Assembly (NCBI RefSeq): GCF_002335525.1
Contig: NZ_BDUF01000112.1
Span: 19,048 to 83,047 of the forward strand
Length of the DNA: 64,000 nt
Direction: 5' to 3'
Source: Effusibacillus lacus
GTDB taxonomy: Bacteria; Bacillota; Bacilli; Tumebacillales; Effusibacillaceae
Position 1 is the first letter of the stretch, and the number at the start of each line of letters is the position of its first letter. Below are positions 36,673 through 45,740 of this stretch, in pieces. Position numbers and translations under genes: made by a program. The notes beneath the pieces were generated by a model. It searched no databases. It saw nothing but the letters and a program-made list of their open reading frames with translations, and had not been told where the DNA came from.

Positions 36673-37643
36673 CTTTGAAGATCGGTGTGATCGGCACAGG
36701 CGTGATGGGAAAAAATTATATCCGTGTCTTGTCCGGACTGCAGGATCGCTGCCGGTTAACCGGAGTGTTTGACATCGACTGCAAAAAAGCGGCCGGGATC
36801 GCGGGGGACTATGAAATACAGGCGTTCTCCAACCTTGCGGGCTTATTACAATCAGTCGATGCGGCAATTGTTGCAGTTCCGGTTTTTGACCATTACCAGG
36901 TGGCCAAACAGTGTTTGGAGAACGGTATTCACATACTGGTAGAAAAACCGATTACTGCCACTGTTGAACAAGGGGAACGTTTGCGGGAACTGGCGAGGGA
37001 TAAAAATCGCAAGCTGCAGGTTGGGCACATAGAATTATTCAATCCGACAATTCGCGTGCTGAAAAACATTATGCAGCAAGAAGAAGTAATAGCTGTTGAT
37101 ATTCATCGTCTCAGCCCGTTTGAGGAAAGAGTAAAAAATATTGACGTGATTATGGATACAATGATTCACGATCTCTATATCCTGTCCTATTTAAGCGGAC
37201 TCGTCCCTGTCTCCTTTACAGCTTATGGAAGCCGCTTGCATGAACAGCTTGACCATGTGGTCGCCACGTTTCAATTTGCAAACGGGATGCTGGCTACCTT
37301 GACAGCCAGCCTGGTGACAGAGGAAAAGGTCAGAACGATACATGCGGTCACCAAAAAGGCATATATCCGTGCGGATCTGTTGGACAAAAAAATACTGATT
37401 TCCCGTTCCACAAATTTCTTTTTGTCCAATCGGGACGCGGATTACAAACAGCAAAATATCGTGGAAAAGGTGATCGTTCCCGCCTACGAACCGTTAAGAG
37501 AGCAGCTGCTGCATTTTATCGATTGCATTGAGAACGATAAAACTCCCATCGTTTCGGCAAAAGAAGGATTGGATACATTGCGGATGGCGGAAGCTGTTAA
37601 GCAAAGTATTATCAAGTACGCAGGGAAAGGTAGCGAACAATGA
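36669..37643 (+). CDS. Gfo/Idh/MocA-family sugar dehydrogenase
   Basis: NAD(P)-dependent dehydrogenase, 324 aa. The Rossmann motif [13 protein letters not shown] is at residues 5-17. [14 protein letters not shown] is the family EKP motif, and [13 protein letters not shown] resembles UDP-GlcNAc 3-dehydrogenases (GnnA/WlbA-like). The catalytic-type His is in TMIHDLYIL. Start and stop overlap neighbours by ATGA, which implies translational coupling. Likely role: oxidise C3 of a UDP-GlcNAc derivative so that the adjacent aminotransferase can aminate it. Confidence 0.88.
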   Translation: MTLKIGVIGTGVMGKNYIRVLSGLQDRCRLTGVFDIDCKKAAGIAGDYEIQAFSNLAGLLQSVDAAIVAVPVFDHYQVAKQCLENGIHILVEKPITATVEQGERLRELARDKNRKLQVGHIELFNPTIRVLKNIMQQEEVIAVDIHRLSPFEERVKNIDVIMDTMIHDLYILSYLSGLVPVSFTAYGSRLHEQLDHVVATFQFANGMLATLTASLVTEEKVRTIHAVTKKAYIRADLLDKKILISRSTNFFLSNRDADYKQQNIVEKVIVPAYEPLREQLLHFIDCIENDKTPIVSAKEGLDTLRMAEAVKQSIIKYAGKGSEQ

Positions 37644-38173
37644 AACCGGGGATTCGCATACACGAGAGCGCGGAAGTCGCCCCAACAGCATCGGTGGGAG
37701 AAAATACTGCGGTTTGGAACCAGGTTCAAATCAGGGAAGGTGCTGTTATCGGTGGCGAATGCAGTATCGGGAAAGATGTTTACATTGATCAAGGAGTGCG
37801 AATCGGCGACCGCTGCAAAATTCAAAACGGCGTCTCGATCTACAATGGGGTAATAATTGAAGACGATGTGTTTTTGGGGCCGCATATGACGTTCACTAAC
37901 GACCTGGTTCCGAGAGCTTTCAATACAAACTGGAAAATCACGCCCACCAGGGTGAAAAAAGGCGCTTCCATCGGAGCGAATGCGACGATTGTATGCGGTG
38001 TAACCATAGGGGAGTATGCGATGGTGGGGGCCGGGGCGGTGGTGACCAAGGATGTGGCCCCATTTGCCCTTGTAGTGGGGAATCCTGCCAAACAAATCGG
38101 CTGGGTATGCGAATGCGGGGTGCGCATCGAACCGGGCACAACTTGTTCAGAATGTAAACGAAAGCTGAAATAA
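37640..38173 (+). CDS. Hexapeptide-repeat sugar N-acyltransferase with C-terminal Cys cluster
   Basis: Left-handed beta-helix acyltransferase, 177 aa, of the WbpD/WlbB type. Hexapeptide turns run from about residue 9 to 150 ([20 protein letters not shown]), an asparagine-rich loop has [10 protein letters not shown], and [12 protein letters not shown] closes the domain. The C terminus has CECG and CSECKRKL, a four-Cys pattern that looks like a small zinc ribbon and is found in some family members. It should acetylate the 3-amino group made by the two preceding enzymes. A hairpin ends the operon. Confidence 0.9.
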   Translation: MKPGIRIHESAEVAPTASVGENTAVWNQVQIREGAVIGGECSIGKDVYIDQGVRIGDRCKIQNGVSIYNGVIIEDDVFLGPHMTFTNDLVPRAFNTNWKITPTRVKKGASIGANATIVCGVTIGEYAMVGAGAVVTKDVAPFALVVGNPAKQIGWVCECGVRIEPGTTCSECKRKLK

Positions 38174-38179
38174 AGCATA

Positions 38180-38211
38180 CCCGTCACCTGAAGGTTCGAC
38201 AAGGTGACGGG
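38180..38211 (+). terminator. Hairpin ending the 28.7-38.2 kb operon
   Basis: CCCGTCACCT (38180-38189) and AGGTGACGGG (38202-38211) form a perfect 10-bp stem seven bases after the acyltransferase stop. The following CTTACTTCC is only moderately T-rich. Confidence 0.65.
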
Positions 38212-38224
38212 CTTACTTCCGTTG

Positions 38225-38322
38225 GTCGATAGGAAATTATAAATTTTGTCCTATCGACATAAGTGCAACTAAGGCATTCACAAGTCCGGGGACTTGGTGA
38301 ATACCAAGTTTTCTTTAGACCG
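38225..38322. repeat. Nested inverted repeats of unknown origin
   Basis: GTCGATAGGA (38225-38234) and TCCTATCGAC (38249-38258) enclose an AT-rich loop. A second, near-perfect stem lies about 38276-38302 (ATTCACAAGTCC with GGACTTGGTGAAT), and ACCAAG beside it can pair with CTTGGT. Such clusters occur at IS200/IS605 ends and in REP-like elements, but no transposase gene is present. Confidence 0.4.
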
Positions 38323-39015
38323 CTAAACCTTTGGGTGGTCGATGCCCCATTTTTCATGATAAACTGCAGCATTGTGCAAAGCGGATGCAGATTCGTCATG
38401 GTTTTTTCTGGTTCCCATTGCCGGGTGCCAAACCGTGCTGCCCATTGTAATCACGACCTGGTAACCTTCCTCGAGAATTCTGTTGTTGTAATCCCAATCT
38501 TCATATCCGCCGCACTGAATAAAACGCTCGTCAAAATAACCTACTTTCTCAACCACCTCTCGCGGCATCACCCATGGACATGCATTTCCCGGATAACAAA
38601 CAGCATGATGTTTCAGCATGAATTCTTCCGCGAACTTCGGATCGTCGGGGCCGAATAAATGCAGACTGACGGGAGCTATCTTGCCGAAAGCGGTTTCCTG
38701 AGCGAATAAATCCAGTATCCTTTCCATCCATTTCGGATAAAACAGCATGTCATTATGGACCCAACCGATGTACCGATTGTCGGGATCGGCCAACAAGTGT
38801 CTTAAGCCTTGATTTAACGCAACTGACAAACAGACAGGATGTTGATTTTCAATGATCTGATATCCCTGATCACGCAAAAAATCCACAGTGCCGTCTGTGG
38901 AGGCATTATCCACAATTACCAATTTGTAAGGAATCGTTGTGTTTTCTCTGAGACTCTGCAAAGACCTTTTGGTGTCTTCGAGCTGATTGTAAGTGGTCAG
39001 CATGATACCAACCAT
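38323..39015 (-). CDS. GT2-family glycosyltransferase
   Basis: Single-domain GT2 enzyme of 230 aa. Motifs: VGIMLTTYNQLEDTKRSL, IVDNASTDGTVDFL, YIGWVHNDMLFYP (donor/metal region) and CGGYEDWDYNNRILEEGY. ATG follows GGAAGGAG. It is a single minus-strand gene between two plus-strand groups and starts divergently from the acetyltransferase gene at 39102. Sugar and acceptor unknown. Confidence 0.9.
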   Translation of the reverse strand: MVGIMLTTYNQLEDTKRSLQSLRENTTIPYKLVIVDNASTDGTVDFLRDQGYQIIENQHPVCLSVALNQGLRHLLADPDNRYIGWVHNDMLFYPKWMERILDLFAQETAFGKIAPVSLHLFGPDDPKFAEEFMLKHHAVCYPGNACPWVMPREVVEKVGYFDERFIQCGGYEDWDYNNRILEEGYQVVITMGSTVWHPAMGTRKNHDESASALHNAAVYHEKWGIDHPKV

Positions 39016-39101
39016 GGCAGTGCTCCTTCCGCGTTAACTGTTCATTATATGTTGTATGCCGCAGCCGCCGGGTGTGACATACAAACAAGGGAGGATTTTG
39101 C

Positions 39102-39644
39102 ATGATTTTTACAAATCAAATCTCTCACTATTCCATCTACGAGGTAGGGGATTGGACATATGGCACGCCGCAAATTTATTCATACGGGGACGGCACAACA
39201 TTGCGGATCGGCAAATTTTGTTCGATGGCCGATGGCGTCATCCTCATGTTGGGGGGAGAACACCGGTCTGATTGGGTGACAACTTATCCGTTCAATCCGA
39301 TTTTTCCAGAGGCAGACCAGTACAAAGGACATCCCAAAACAAAGGGAGACATCAATATCGGACATGATGTTTGGATTGGCAAAGATGCATTGATTCTGTC
39401 GGGAGTAACGATCGGAAACGGGGCGGTGATTGGCGCACGCAGCGTGGTCACCAGGAATGTTCCGCCGTATGCGATTGTAGGTGGGAACCCGGCAAAAATC
39501 ATCCGTTTTCGGTTTCCGCAAGACGTGATAGATGAATTGCAAAAAATAGCCTGGTGGAACTGGAATCTTGAGCAAATCAGGGAGGCTTGGCCGCTTTTGC
39601 TTTCCGGAAACGTAAATGAGTTTATTGCCAAATACAGATTTTGA
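39102..39644 (+). CDS. CatB/Vat-like acetyltransferase
   Basis: Hexapeptide-repeat acetyltransferase, 180 aa, of the xenobiotic/CatB-like subgroup often used for O-acetylation of sugars. Evidence: an aromatic N-terminal strand, IGKFCSMADGVILMLGG with the GEHRSDWVTTYPF active-site loop (catalytic-type His), IGHDVWIGKDALILSG and VVGGNPAKIIRFRF. RBS GGGAGG lies 8 bases before the ATG. In this locus it probably decorates a glycan or nucleotide sugar. Confidence 0.88.
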   Translation: MIFTNQISHYSIYEVGDWTYGTPQIYSYGDGTTLRIGKFCSMADGVILMLGGEHRSDWVTTYPFNPIFPEADQYKGHPKTKGDINIGHDVWIGKDALILSGVTIGNGAVIGARSVVTRNVPPYAIVGGNPAKIIRFRFPQDVIDELQKIAWWNWNLEQIREAWPLLLSGNVNEFIAKYRF

Positions 39645-39727
39645 TGATAATGACCGGGTTTCCATGGATTGGCGCAAAACATAAGCATGTTAACAGAGGC
39701 CGATGAATGAAGAACGGGGGCAGAAAT

Positions 39728-40756
39728 TTGAAGATCGGATTATTTAGCTCCTATGGCATGAAATGCGGAATTGCTCAATACAATCTTTCTCTTTTCCACG
39801 CGCTGGTGGAGTTGGGGCATTCTGTCACAATCTTTGGCAATCGGCTGGAAACGGTTCGAGCGGATCGGAGATGGTTGATAGCAAGCGGCGATGATGTCGA
39901 AAGCAGCGATTTGGTCCGCTGTTTTAATGCCGGGGCGTGGAGCGAAACAGGGGATTTTGATTACCCGGTGATGTTTCAGGAATTGCGGCGGAGAGCCATC
40001 GAGGCAGTCATTTTGCAGTATCAAAACGGAATTTTTAATGACATAAACCTGATTCCGTTATTTCAATACTTAAGGCAACAACAGATTCCGGTTATCGTAA
40101 CTTTTCACGATTCCTGTATTGGCCCCCACTTCCCGTTCCATCTGGTAGACAAATTCGTTTGTGCCAATCTGCAAATGAAACAGCTGCTGCCCAATGCTCA
40201 CCATATTCCCCATGGCGTTCCGACTCCCGTCCATTTTACCAAAGATGAACTTAAACAAATGTTCAACTACCAGGGTCCTCTTGTATCCACATTTGGCTTG
40301 GGACGCACCGATTACAATTTGATTTCCCGAATGGCGGCCGATTTAGGTTATAAATTTTTGGTGCTGGATTCGACCAACAGCTGTCTCGTCAGCGGTGACC
40401 ATATCATCCGCAATACTGACTGGCTGCCGCTGGATCAGTTGATGATGCGCCTTGCCGCAGCGGACGTGATCGTCCTCTGGTATCCGGAGATCGCGGCTTG
40501 TGTTTCTTCAAGTGCAGTCAATCAAGCATTGGCCACGCTCAGACCGGTTATTGTCAATGATGTCGGATGGTTCAAGGATGTCCCGGAAGGGGTGGTGATC
40601 AAGGTAAGAAACGAAAGAGAACTGCAGGAGCAGCTTTTATCTATTAATCAATTGGGACAGAATCAAACACAACTGGAATTTGTTGAAGAGCGGCAGTGGA
40701 AAAATGTGGCCGGAAAATACCTGAAGCTGCTGGCTGAACCAAACACAAACAAGTAA
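39728..40756 (+). CDS. Probable glycosyltransferase (GT4-like)
   Basis: 342-residue protein from TTG at 39728, which has GGGGGC six bases upstream; an ATG at 39707 is in frame without RBS. It begins KIGLFSSYGMKCGIAQYN, the CGIAxY start of GT4-like enzymes in this locus, and has VILQYQNGIF, VIVTFHDSCIGPHFP and HHIPHGVPTP. The second half is divergent and lacks an evident E-x7-E donor motif (CVSSSAVNQALATLRPVIV at that place). Glycosyltransferase fold likely, activity less certain. Confidence 0.75.
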   Translation: MKIGLFSSYGMKCGIAQYNLSLFHALVELGHSVTIFGNRLETVRADRRWLIASGDDVESSDLVRCFNAGAWSETGDFDYPVMFQELRRRAIEAVILQYQNGIFNDINLIPLFQYLRQQQIPVIVTFHDSCIGPHFPFHLVDKFVCANLQMKQLLPNAHHIPHGVPTPVHFTKDELKQMFNYQGPLVSTFGLGRTDYNLISRMAADLGYKFLVLDSTNSCLVSGDHIIRNTDWLPLDQLMMRLAAADVIVLWYPEIAACVSSSAVNQALATLRPVIVNDVGWFKDVPEGVVIKVRNERELQEQLLSINQLGQNQTQLEFVEERQWKNVAGKYLKLLAEPNTNK

Positions 40757-40763
40757 GCGGGAG

Positions 40764-41366
40764 ATGAGAAAATTGCAAAGTATAGTAAAACAGTTCCTGG
40801 AGATCGCCATTAAACATTTTGCAGTTCCTGAACCAATCTATGAAATTGGCTCCTATCAGGTTGCCGGTCAGGAAGGGTATGCCGACCTGCGCCCCTACTT
40901 CCCAGGGAAAAAATATGTAGGATGCGATATGAGAATGGGTCCGGGGGTGGATCAGATTGAAGACGTGGAATCCTTATCCCTGGCATCCGGGTCGGTCGGC
41001 AGCCTAATCACGGTAGATACGTTGGAACATGTGAAAAACCCTTTTAACGCGATCCGGGAAATCTATCGGGTGCTGCAGGATGGTGGAATTCTGCTGCTGG
41101 CGGTGCCTTTCAATTTTCAAATACATGATTATCCCTCTGACTATTGGCGTTATACACCTTCTTGTGTCGATATGCTGTTGGAGAATTTCTCTTTCTGCAC
41201 TGTTTTATGGGAAAAACATCCGCTTGAGGTGGATCCTGCCGAAGTTTATGCCGTGGCAGTCAAAAACAGTGAGCCTCCCCTTGCCAACATCCAATCGTTT
41301 ATTGACGAGGTAAGAGGAAGATATGGGTTTGCCGTTCGATCCCAAAATTTGAATATTACGGGATAA
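40764..41366 (+). CDS. Class I SAM-dependent methyltransferase
   Basis: Methyltransf_11-type protein of 200 aa. The SAM loop is degenerate (IYEIGSYQVAGQEG), followed by VGCDMRMGPGVDQIEDV, SVGSLITVDTLEHVKNP and LQDGGILLLAVPF, which match motifs I-III. ATG at 40764 directly abuts a GGGAG sequence; the in-frame TTG at 40773 has better spacing and may be the real start. Neighbours on both sides are glycosyltransferases, so a sugar hydroxyl is the likely acceptor. Confidence 0.82.
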   Translation: MRKLQSIVKQFLEIAIKHFAVPEPIYEIGSYQVAGQEGYADLRPYFPGKKYVGCDMRMGPGVDQIEDVESLSLASGSVGSLITVDTLEHVKNPFNAIREIYRVLQDGGILLLAVPFNFQIHDYPSDYWRYTPSCVDMLLENFSFCTVLWEKHPLEVDPAEVYAVAVKNSEPPLANIQSFIDEVRGRYGFAVRSQNLNITG

Positions 41367-41375
41367 AGGTTTTCT

Positions 41376-42236
41376 ATGATCCGGTGCAGCATTATAACCT
41401 GTGTCTATAATCAGCTTCCCTTAACGAAACTTTTTATTGAGAGCGTCCGCCGGCATACCTTGATTCCTTATCAGTTAATCGTCGTGAATAACGGCTCGAC
41501 GGACGGTACCAGGGAGTATTTACAGGGGCTGTCTGATGTCACAGTGATTGAGAATGACAAGAATTATGGTGTCAGCAAGGGATGGAACCAGGGAGTTCAG
41601 ATGGCGAAAGCGCCTTACGTTTGCATTTGCAATAACGATGTGGTTGTCACCAAAGGCTGGTTGGAATCTTTACTGATTGAAATGGAAAGGGACAATCAAA
41701 TCGGTCTGGTCAGTCCGGTGGAAAACACATATATGTGGGGACACCCGCACAATTTTCCCGATGAATCGATCGTGAACAGGTCAGATGAACCGATTGGCTG
41801 GTCTTTGCCGGAACTGGACCGGTTTTATGGCGGATTTTCCCAATTTGCCGAATCATTTACCGGAAGAAACTGTGATCTGCGCATCTTTGATATCCATTTT
41901 TCCGTGGTGGTGATCCGGAAAAGCCTGTTTGATCTGGTTGGGGGTTTTGAAGAAGGATTCGGCAAGGCTTTTTGGGAAGACGTTGATTTTGTGCAAAGAG
42001 TGCTGATCGCTTCTTGCTGGAACAAGGTTGAGATTTATGGGGGGGCATATGTTCATCACTTTGGCAATGCAACCAGCCGTGAATTTGGCCATCCGCAGCT
42101 GATTGATTCAGGCAAGGCTTTCACCAGAAAATGGGGTTCCATCGGCGACAAAATCTATCAGGATTTAAAGCTGCATCAGTTGAATCAACAGCGAATCGAA
42201 AAATGGAGGAACATTTGGAGGGAAGAGAGAGCATGA
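41376..42236 (+). CDS. GT2-family glycosyltransferase
   Basis: GT2 enzyme, 286 aa. Motifs: SIITCVYNQLPLTKLFI, IVVNNGSTDGTREYL, YVCICNNDVVV and FGKAFWEDVDFVQRVL. The stop overlaps the ATG of the following methyltransferase (ATGA). Related in layout to the GT2 at 38323. No membrane helices. Sugar unknown. Confidence 0.92.
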   Translation: MIRCSIITCVYNQLPLTKLFIESVRRHTLIPYQLIVVNNGSTDGTREYLQGLSDVTVIENDKNYGVSKGWNQGVQMAKAPYVCICNNDVVVTKGWLESLLIEMERDNQIGLVSPVENTYMWGHPHNFPDESIVNRSDEPIGWSLPELDRFYGGFSQFAESFTGRNCDLRIFDIHFSVVVIRKSLFDLVGGFEEGFGKAFWEDVDFVQRVLIASCWNKVEIYGGAYVHHFGNATSREFGHPQLIDSGKAFTRKWGSIGDKIYQDLKLHQLNQQRIEKWRNIWREERA

Positions 42237-42712
42237 TTGTAGATTTGGGATGTGGTCCCCATAAACGCGGAGACATTGGCATTGATATTGTTCCGCCGCC
42301 TGCCAGCAGCGCGGATATTGTTTGCAATTTGGGTTTGGAACCGATTCCTTTGGGCGACAACTCGGCAGACAAGGTGGTGGCTTACGATTTTATTGAGCAT
42401 GTGCCTCCCTATGTTTATTACAAGGAAAATGGAAAATGGCAAGTGGAGTACCCGGTCATCACGCTGTTTAATGAAGTTTACCGGATATTAAAGCCGGACG
42501 GTATATTCGAAATATTCAGCCCTGTGTACCCGAAACGGGAGGTGTGGCAGGATCCAACACATAAATCTGTCTGGACCGAAGCTTCCCTGCAGTATTTTGC
42601 CAGCCCTAATCTGATGTACGGCATTCAGACACACTTCGAAATGGTGGAACAGGGTTTAGTCGATCATACATCGCCCGGGTCTCACTTAAAGGCTATTTTG
42701 AAGAAAAAGTAA
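42233..42712 (+). CDS. Small class I methyltransferase
   Basis: 159-aa SAM-dependent methyltransferase starting exactly at motif I: MIVDLGCGPHKRGDIGIDI. Further motifs are NSADKVVAYDFIEHV and YRILKPDGIFEIFSPV. The start at 42233 overlaps the GT2 stop and has GGAGGGAAGAG upstream; the frame is open to 42131 but that part lies inside the GT2 gene. Lack of residues before motif I makes it unusually short, so it may be a minimal family member or rely on a partner. Confidence 0.85.
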   Translation: MIVDLGCGPHKRGDIGIDIVPPPASSADIVCNLGLEPIPLGDNSADKVVAYDFIEHVPPYVYYKENGKWQVEYPVITLFNEVYRILKPDGIFEIFSPVYPKREVWQDPTHKSVWTEASLQYFASPNLMYGIQTHFEMVEQGLVDHTSPGSHLKAILKKK

Positions 42713-42764
42713 GCGGAGACAGTGGTCGGCAAGGTTCCAATTAAAGGGGAAAGGATGACTGGTT

Positions 42765-43220
42765 TTGATTGAGGGGGTAAAAATCAAAAAATTGCAGAAA
42801 TACACCGATGACCGGGGATATTTTATGGAAGTGCTGCGTGATGATGACGATCTTTTAGAGCGGTTTGGCCAGTTGTCGGCTTCCCTCAGTTATCCCCAGG
42901 TAATCAAAGCCTTCCATTATCATAAAAAACAGGACGATTTATGGTTTTTTCCAACAGGCAATGTACAGGTCGTCCTTCATGACTTACGGGAAGATTCTTC
43001 GACATATAAATGCACGGATGTTTACTATATGGGAGAAAACAATCCGATTTCCCTTTTAATTCCCCGCATGGTGGCTCACGGATACCGGGTGCTTGGCAAT
43101 CAACCGGCCATTATTATGTATATAACGACATACTCCTATAATCCTTTGGAGCCGGATGAATACAGAATTCCATACAATGATCCGGGTATCGGTTTTGATT
43201 GGACCACAAAATTCAAATAA
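42765..43220 (+). CDS. RmlC-like dTDP-sugar epimerase (SpsL-like)
   Basis: Cupin of the dTDP-4-dehydrorhamnose 3,5-epimerase family, 151 aa, the size of B. subtilis SpsL and shorter than classic RmlC (about 180). TDDRGYFMEVLRD, VIKAFHYHKKQDDLWFF (active-site His region), VVLHDLREDS and RMVAHGYRVL are recognisable. Start TTG, with GGGGAAAGGA ten bases upstream. It precedes rmlB and rmlD homologues, completing the rhamnose set with the SpsI-like enzyme at 26861. Confidence 0.88.
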   Translation: MIEGVKIKKLQKYTDDRGYFMEVLRDDDDLLERFGQLSASLSYPQVIKAFHYHKKQDDLWFFPTGNVQVVLHDLREDSSTYKCTDVYYMGENNPISLLIPRMVAHGYRVLGNQPAIIMYITTYSYNPLEPDEYRIPYNDPGIGFDWTTKFK

Positions 43221-43231
43221 GGGGCATACTC

Positions 43232-44272
43232 ATGAAATTACTTATTACCGGCGGAGCCGGCTTTATCGGTAGTAACTTTATACGGTATATGATTCGCAAA
43301 TATCCCCATTATGAGATCATCAATCTGGATCTTCTCACATATGCGGGAAATCCGGAAAACCTCGAAGATATAAAAAATTATCCAAAGTATCGGTTTATTC
43401 AAGGAGATATCTGTGACCGGGAATTGGTTGACACTCTCGTCTCCGGGAAGAACTCAGGGATTGCCGGCATTTCTCCAGGGCGTTCAGACGTGATTGTCAA
43501 CTTTGCTGCCGAATCTCATGTGGACCGAAGTATTAAGGAACCGGATCTGTTTATTCGCACCAATGTTTTAGGGACACAAACCCTATTGGAAGCGGCCTGT
43601 AAATACAACGTTAGGAAGTTCATCCAAATTTCCACCGATGAAGTTTATGGAACTCTCGGTACAACCGGCTATTTTACAGAAGAGACACCGCTTGCTCCCA
43701 ATAGCCCTTATGCGTCCAGCAAGGCGGGGGCAGATCTGCTGGTGCGTGCCTATCGCGAAACATACGGATTACCGGTAAATATTACCCGTTGTTCCAACAA
43801 TTATGGCGCCTACCAGTTTCCTGAGAAGTTGATTCCTCTAACGATAACGAATGCCCTGATGGATGAAGAGCTTCCGGTTTACGGTGACGGTGGGAATGTG
43901 CGGGATTGGCTGCATGTGGAAGATCATTGTGCAGCAATTGACGCAGTGATCCATCAGGGGAAGCCTGGTGAAATTTATAATATTGGAGCAAACAACGAGT
44001 GGTCCAATCTGAATATTGTAAAGAAAATTTTGTCTCTGGTAAATAAACCGGAAAGCTTGATTCGTTTTGTCGAAGACCGGCCTGGTCATGACCGTCGTTA
44101 CGCGATTGATGCCTCCAAGCTGCGAACCCAATTGGGATGGGAGCCGAAATATACATTTGAAACAGGGATCAAAGAAACGGTGGAATGGTATATCAACAAC
44201 CGAGACTGGTGGATACACATGAAGAGTGCAGCTTCCAGGGACGATTATCGAAGGCAGGGATTGATTCGATGA
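43232..44272 (+). CDS. rmlB: dTDP-glucose 4,6-dehydratase
   Basis: RmlB/SpsJ, 346 aa. The NAD motif ITGGAGFIGSNFIRY, the AAESHVDRS loop, catalytic ISTDEVYG (Thr-Asp-Glu) and YASSKAGADLL (Tyr-Lys) are all intact, as are NNYGAYQFPEKLIPL and DHCAAIDAVI. Converts dTDP-glucose to dTDP-4-keto-6-deoxyglucose. The ATG at 43232 follows an AAGGGG site; an upstream frame from 43199 overlaps the RmlC-like gene. The stop overlaps rmlD by ATGA. Confidence 0.95.
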   Translation: MKLLITGGAGFIGSNFIRYMIRKYPHYEIINLDLLTYAGNPENLEDIKNYPKYRFIQGDICDRELVDTLVSGKNSGIAGISPGRSDVIVNFAAESHVDRSIKEPDLFIRTNVLGTQTLLEAACKYNVRKFIQISTDEVYGTLGTTGYFTEETPLAPNSPYASSKAGADLLVRAYRETYGLPVNITRCSNNYGAYQFPEKLIPLTITNALMDEELPVYGDGGNVRDWLHVEDHCAAIDAVIHQGKPGEIYNIGANNEWSNLNIVKKILSLVNKPESLIRFVEDRPGHDRRYAIDASKLRTQLGWEPKYTFETGIKETVEWYINNRDWWIHMKSAASRDDYRRQGLIR

Positions 44273-45120
44273 GAGTTTTGATTACTGGAGCAAACGGGCA
44301 ATTGGGGACCGACCTGGTCAGTACCCTGTCGGATCATCACCAAATCTTTGGCTTTGGCCGGCAGCAGCTGGATATTACCGACTTGCCCCAAGTCCTTCAA
44401 GTGGTTCAGCAAATCAAGCCGGACGCTGTCATTCATGCCGCAGCTTATACGCAAGTGGATGAGGCTGAATCCAATCAGGACCGAGCCTATCTTGCCAATA
44501 CCTATGGCACCCGTAATCTGGCTGCAGCCGCCCAAAAAGTGGGGGCAAAGCTCGTCTATATCAGTACAGACTATGTATTTGACGGGCAGAGCTCAATTCC
44601 CTATAAAGAATTTGACCGGACCAACCCGCTGAGCGTGTATGGGAAATCAAAGCTGGCGGGAGAAGAAATGGTTAAGACTCTCTCCGACAAATACTTCATT
44701 GTGAGAACCTCTTGGTTATTCGGCAAGCATGGCCATAATTTCGTAAATACCATGTTAAAACTTGCTCAGTTGAGAAATGAATTGTCCGTAGTTTATGACC
44801 AGACAGGAAGTCCAACCTATTCGCCGGATTTGGCACAATTTCTAAAGGATTTGCTTGTGACAGACAAGTATGGCATCTATCATGCCTCCAATACCGGTAT
44901 GTGTTCCTGGTACGAATTCGCGACAGCAATTTTTACCGAAGCAGGAATCGAAGTAAAAGTAACCCCTGTCGAAACAAAAAATTTTCCTCGCCCTGCGCAA
45001 AGACCTTCTTTTTCCGTTCTTGACCATACATCCATTCGGTTAAATGGCTTTGCCGAATTCCGGCATTGGAAAGATGCCCTGCGGGATTTCATGGGATCGG
45101 GAAAGTGGGGAGCAGAGTGA
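44269..45120 (+). CDS. rmlD: dTDP-4-dehydrorhamnose reductase
   Basis: RmlD/SpsK, 283 aa, the last step to dTDP-L-rhamnose. Motifs: VLITGANGQLGTDL, HAAAYTQVDEAESN, YISTDYVFDG and YGKSKLAGEE, plus VRTSWLFGKHGHNFV and DQTGSPTY. Start ATG overlaps the rmlB stop, and the stop overlaps the next GTG (GTGA), so the rmlC-B-D-methyltransferase genes are translationally coupled. Confidence 0.95.
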   Translation: MRVLITGANGQLGTDLVSTLSDHHQIFGFGRQQLDITDLPQVLQVVQQIKPDAVIHAAAYTQVDEAESNQDRAYLANTYGTRNLAAAAQKVGAKLVYISTDYVFDGQSSIPYKEFDRTNPLSVYGKSKLAGEEMVKTLSDKYFIVRTSWLFGKHGHNFVNTMLKLAQLRNELSVVYDQTGSPTYSPDLAQFLKDLLVTDKYGIYHASNTGMCSWYEFATAIFTEAGIEVKVTPVETKNFPRPAQRPSFSVLDHTSIRLNGFAEFRHWKDALRDFMGSGKWGAE

Positions 45121-45740
45121 AACAAATCGACATGACGGAGATAATCGGCCGTATTCATAAGGTTGAGGGATTTTTGGAAGAGTGGGAAATGATCACCCTG
45201 TTCTTACTGCCCTCGATGGTAGATGAAATAGAGGGACAGATTGTGGAGATCGGAACATGGATGGGAAAGTCTGCGATTTGTCTTGGTTTGGGCAGTCAAT
45301 ATGTCAGCCGTAAAAAGAAAAAAATAGTTACGATTGATACTTTTGATTGTCGGGGAAGATTTGGCAGTCTAAAAAGAGAGTCCACCTTGGAGGAATTCAA
45401 GACAAATATCAGCCAATTTGAATTGACGGATCGTGTTGACTGCATTATTGGAGATTCCAGATTGGTGAAGGATCAGGTAACGGATCCCATCAGCCTGTTA
45501 TTCATTGATGGGGACCACAGCTTTGAAGGGGTTTGGAATGATATAAAAAACTACAGCGAGAAAATTTCAGAAGGTGGCCTGATTGTGTTTCATGATTATG
45601 GTTACCCGGGTGAACCCGATGTGGCTAAGGTGGTCGATCAATTTTTAGACAGAAATCCGGCATATGAAAAATTAATGCAGTGCAAAACAATGCTGGTTAT
45701 CAGAAAATCAGTTCGTAGTCAGGAGGATATCATTCCATGA
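45117..45740 (+). CDS. Methyltransf_24-type SAM methyltransferase
   Basis: Class I methyltransferase of 207 aa from GTG 45117. Motif I is QIVEIGTWMGKSAICLGLG, motif II IVTIDTFDCRGR, and LLFIDGDHSFEGVWNDI with GGLIVFHDYG are typical of the Methyltransf_24 group, which includes sugar O-methyltransferases. It lies directly after rmlD, so O-methylation of rhamnose is a natural guess. The GTG overlaps the rmlD stop with GGGGAG close by; ATG at 45132 is an alternative. A 23-codon frame starts at its stop (45737). Confidence 0.85.
   Translation: MKQIDMTEIIGRIHKVEGFLEEWEMITLFLLPSMVDEIEGQIVEIGTWMGKSAICLGLGSQYVSRKKKKIVTIDTFDCRGRFGSLKRESTLEEFKTNISQFELTDRVDCIIGDSRLVKDQVTDPISLLFIDGDHSFEGVWNDIKNYSEKISEGGLIVFHDYGYPGEPDVAKVVDQFLDRNPAYEKLMQCKTMLVIRKSVRSQEDIIP

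Noticed and set aside
42131-42232. N-terminal extension of the small methyltransferase
   Set aside because: This part lies inside the preceding GT2 gene; the ATG at 42233 with ATGA overlap and RBS is better.
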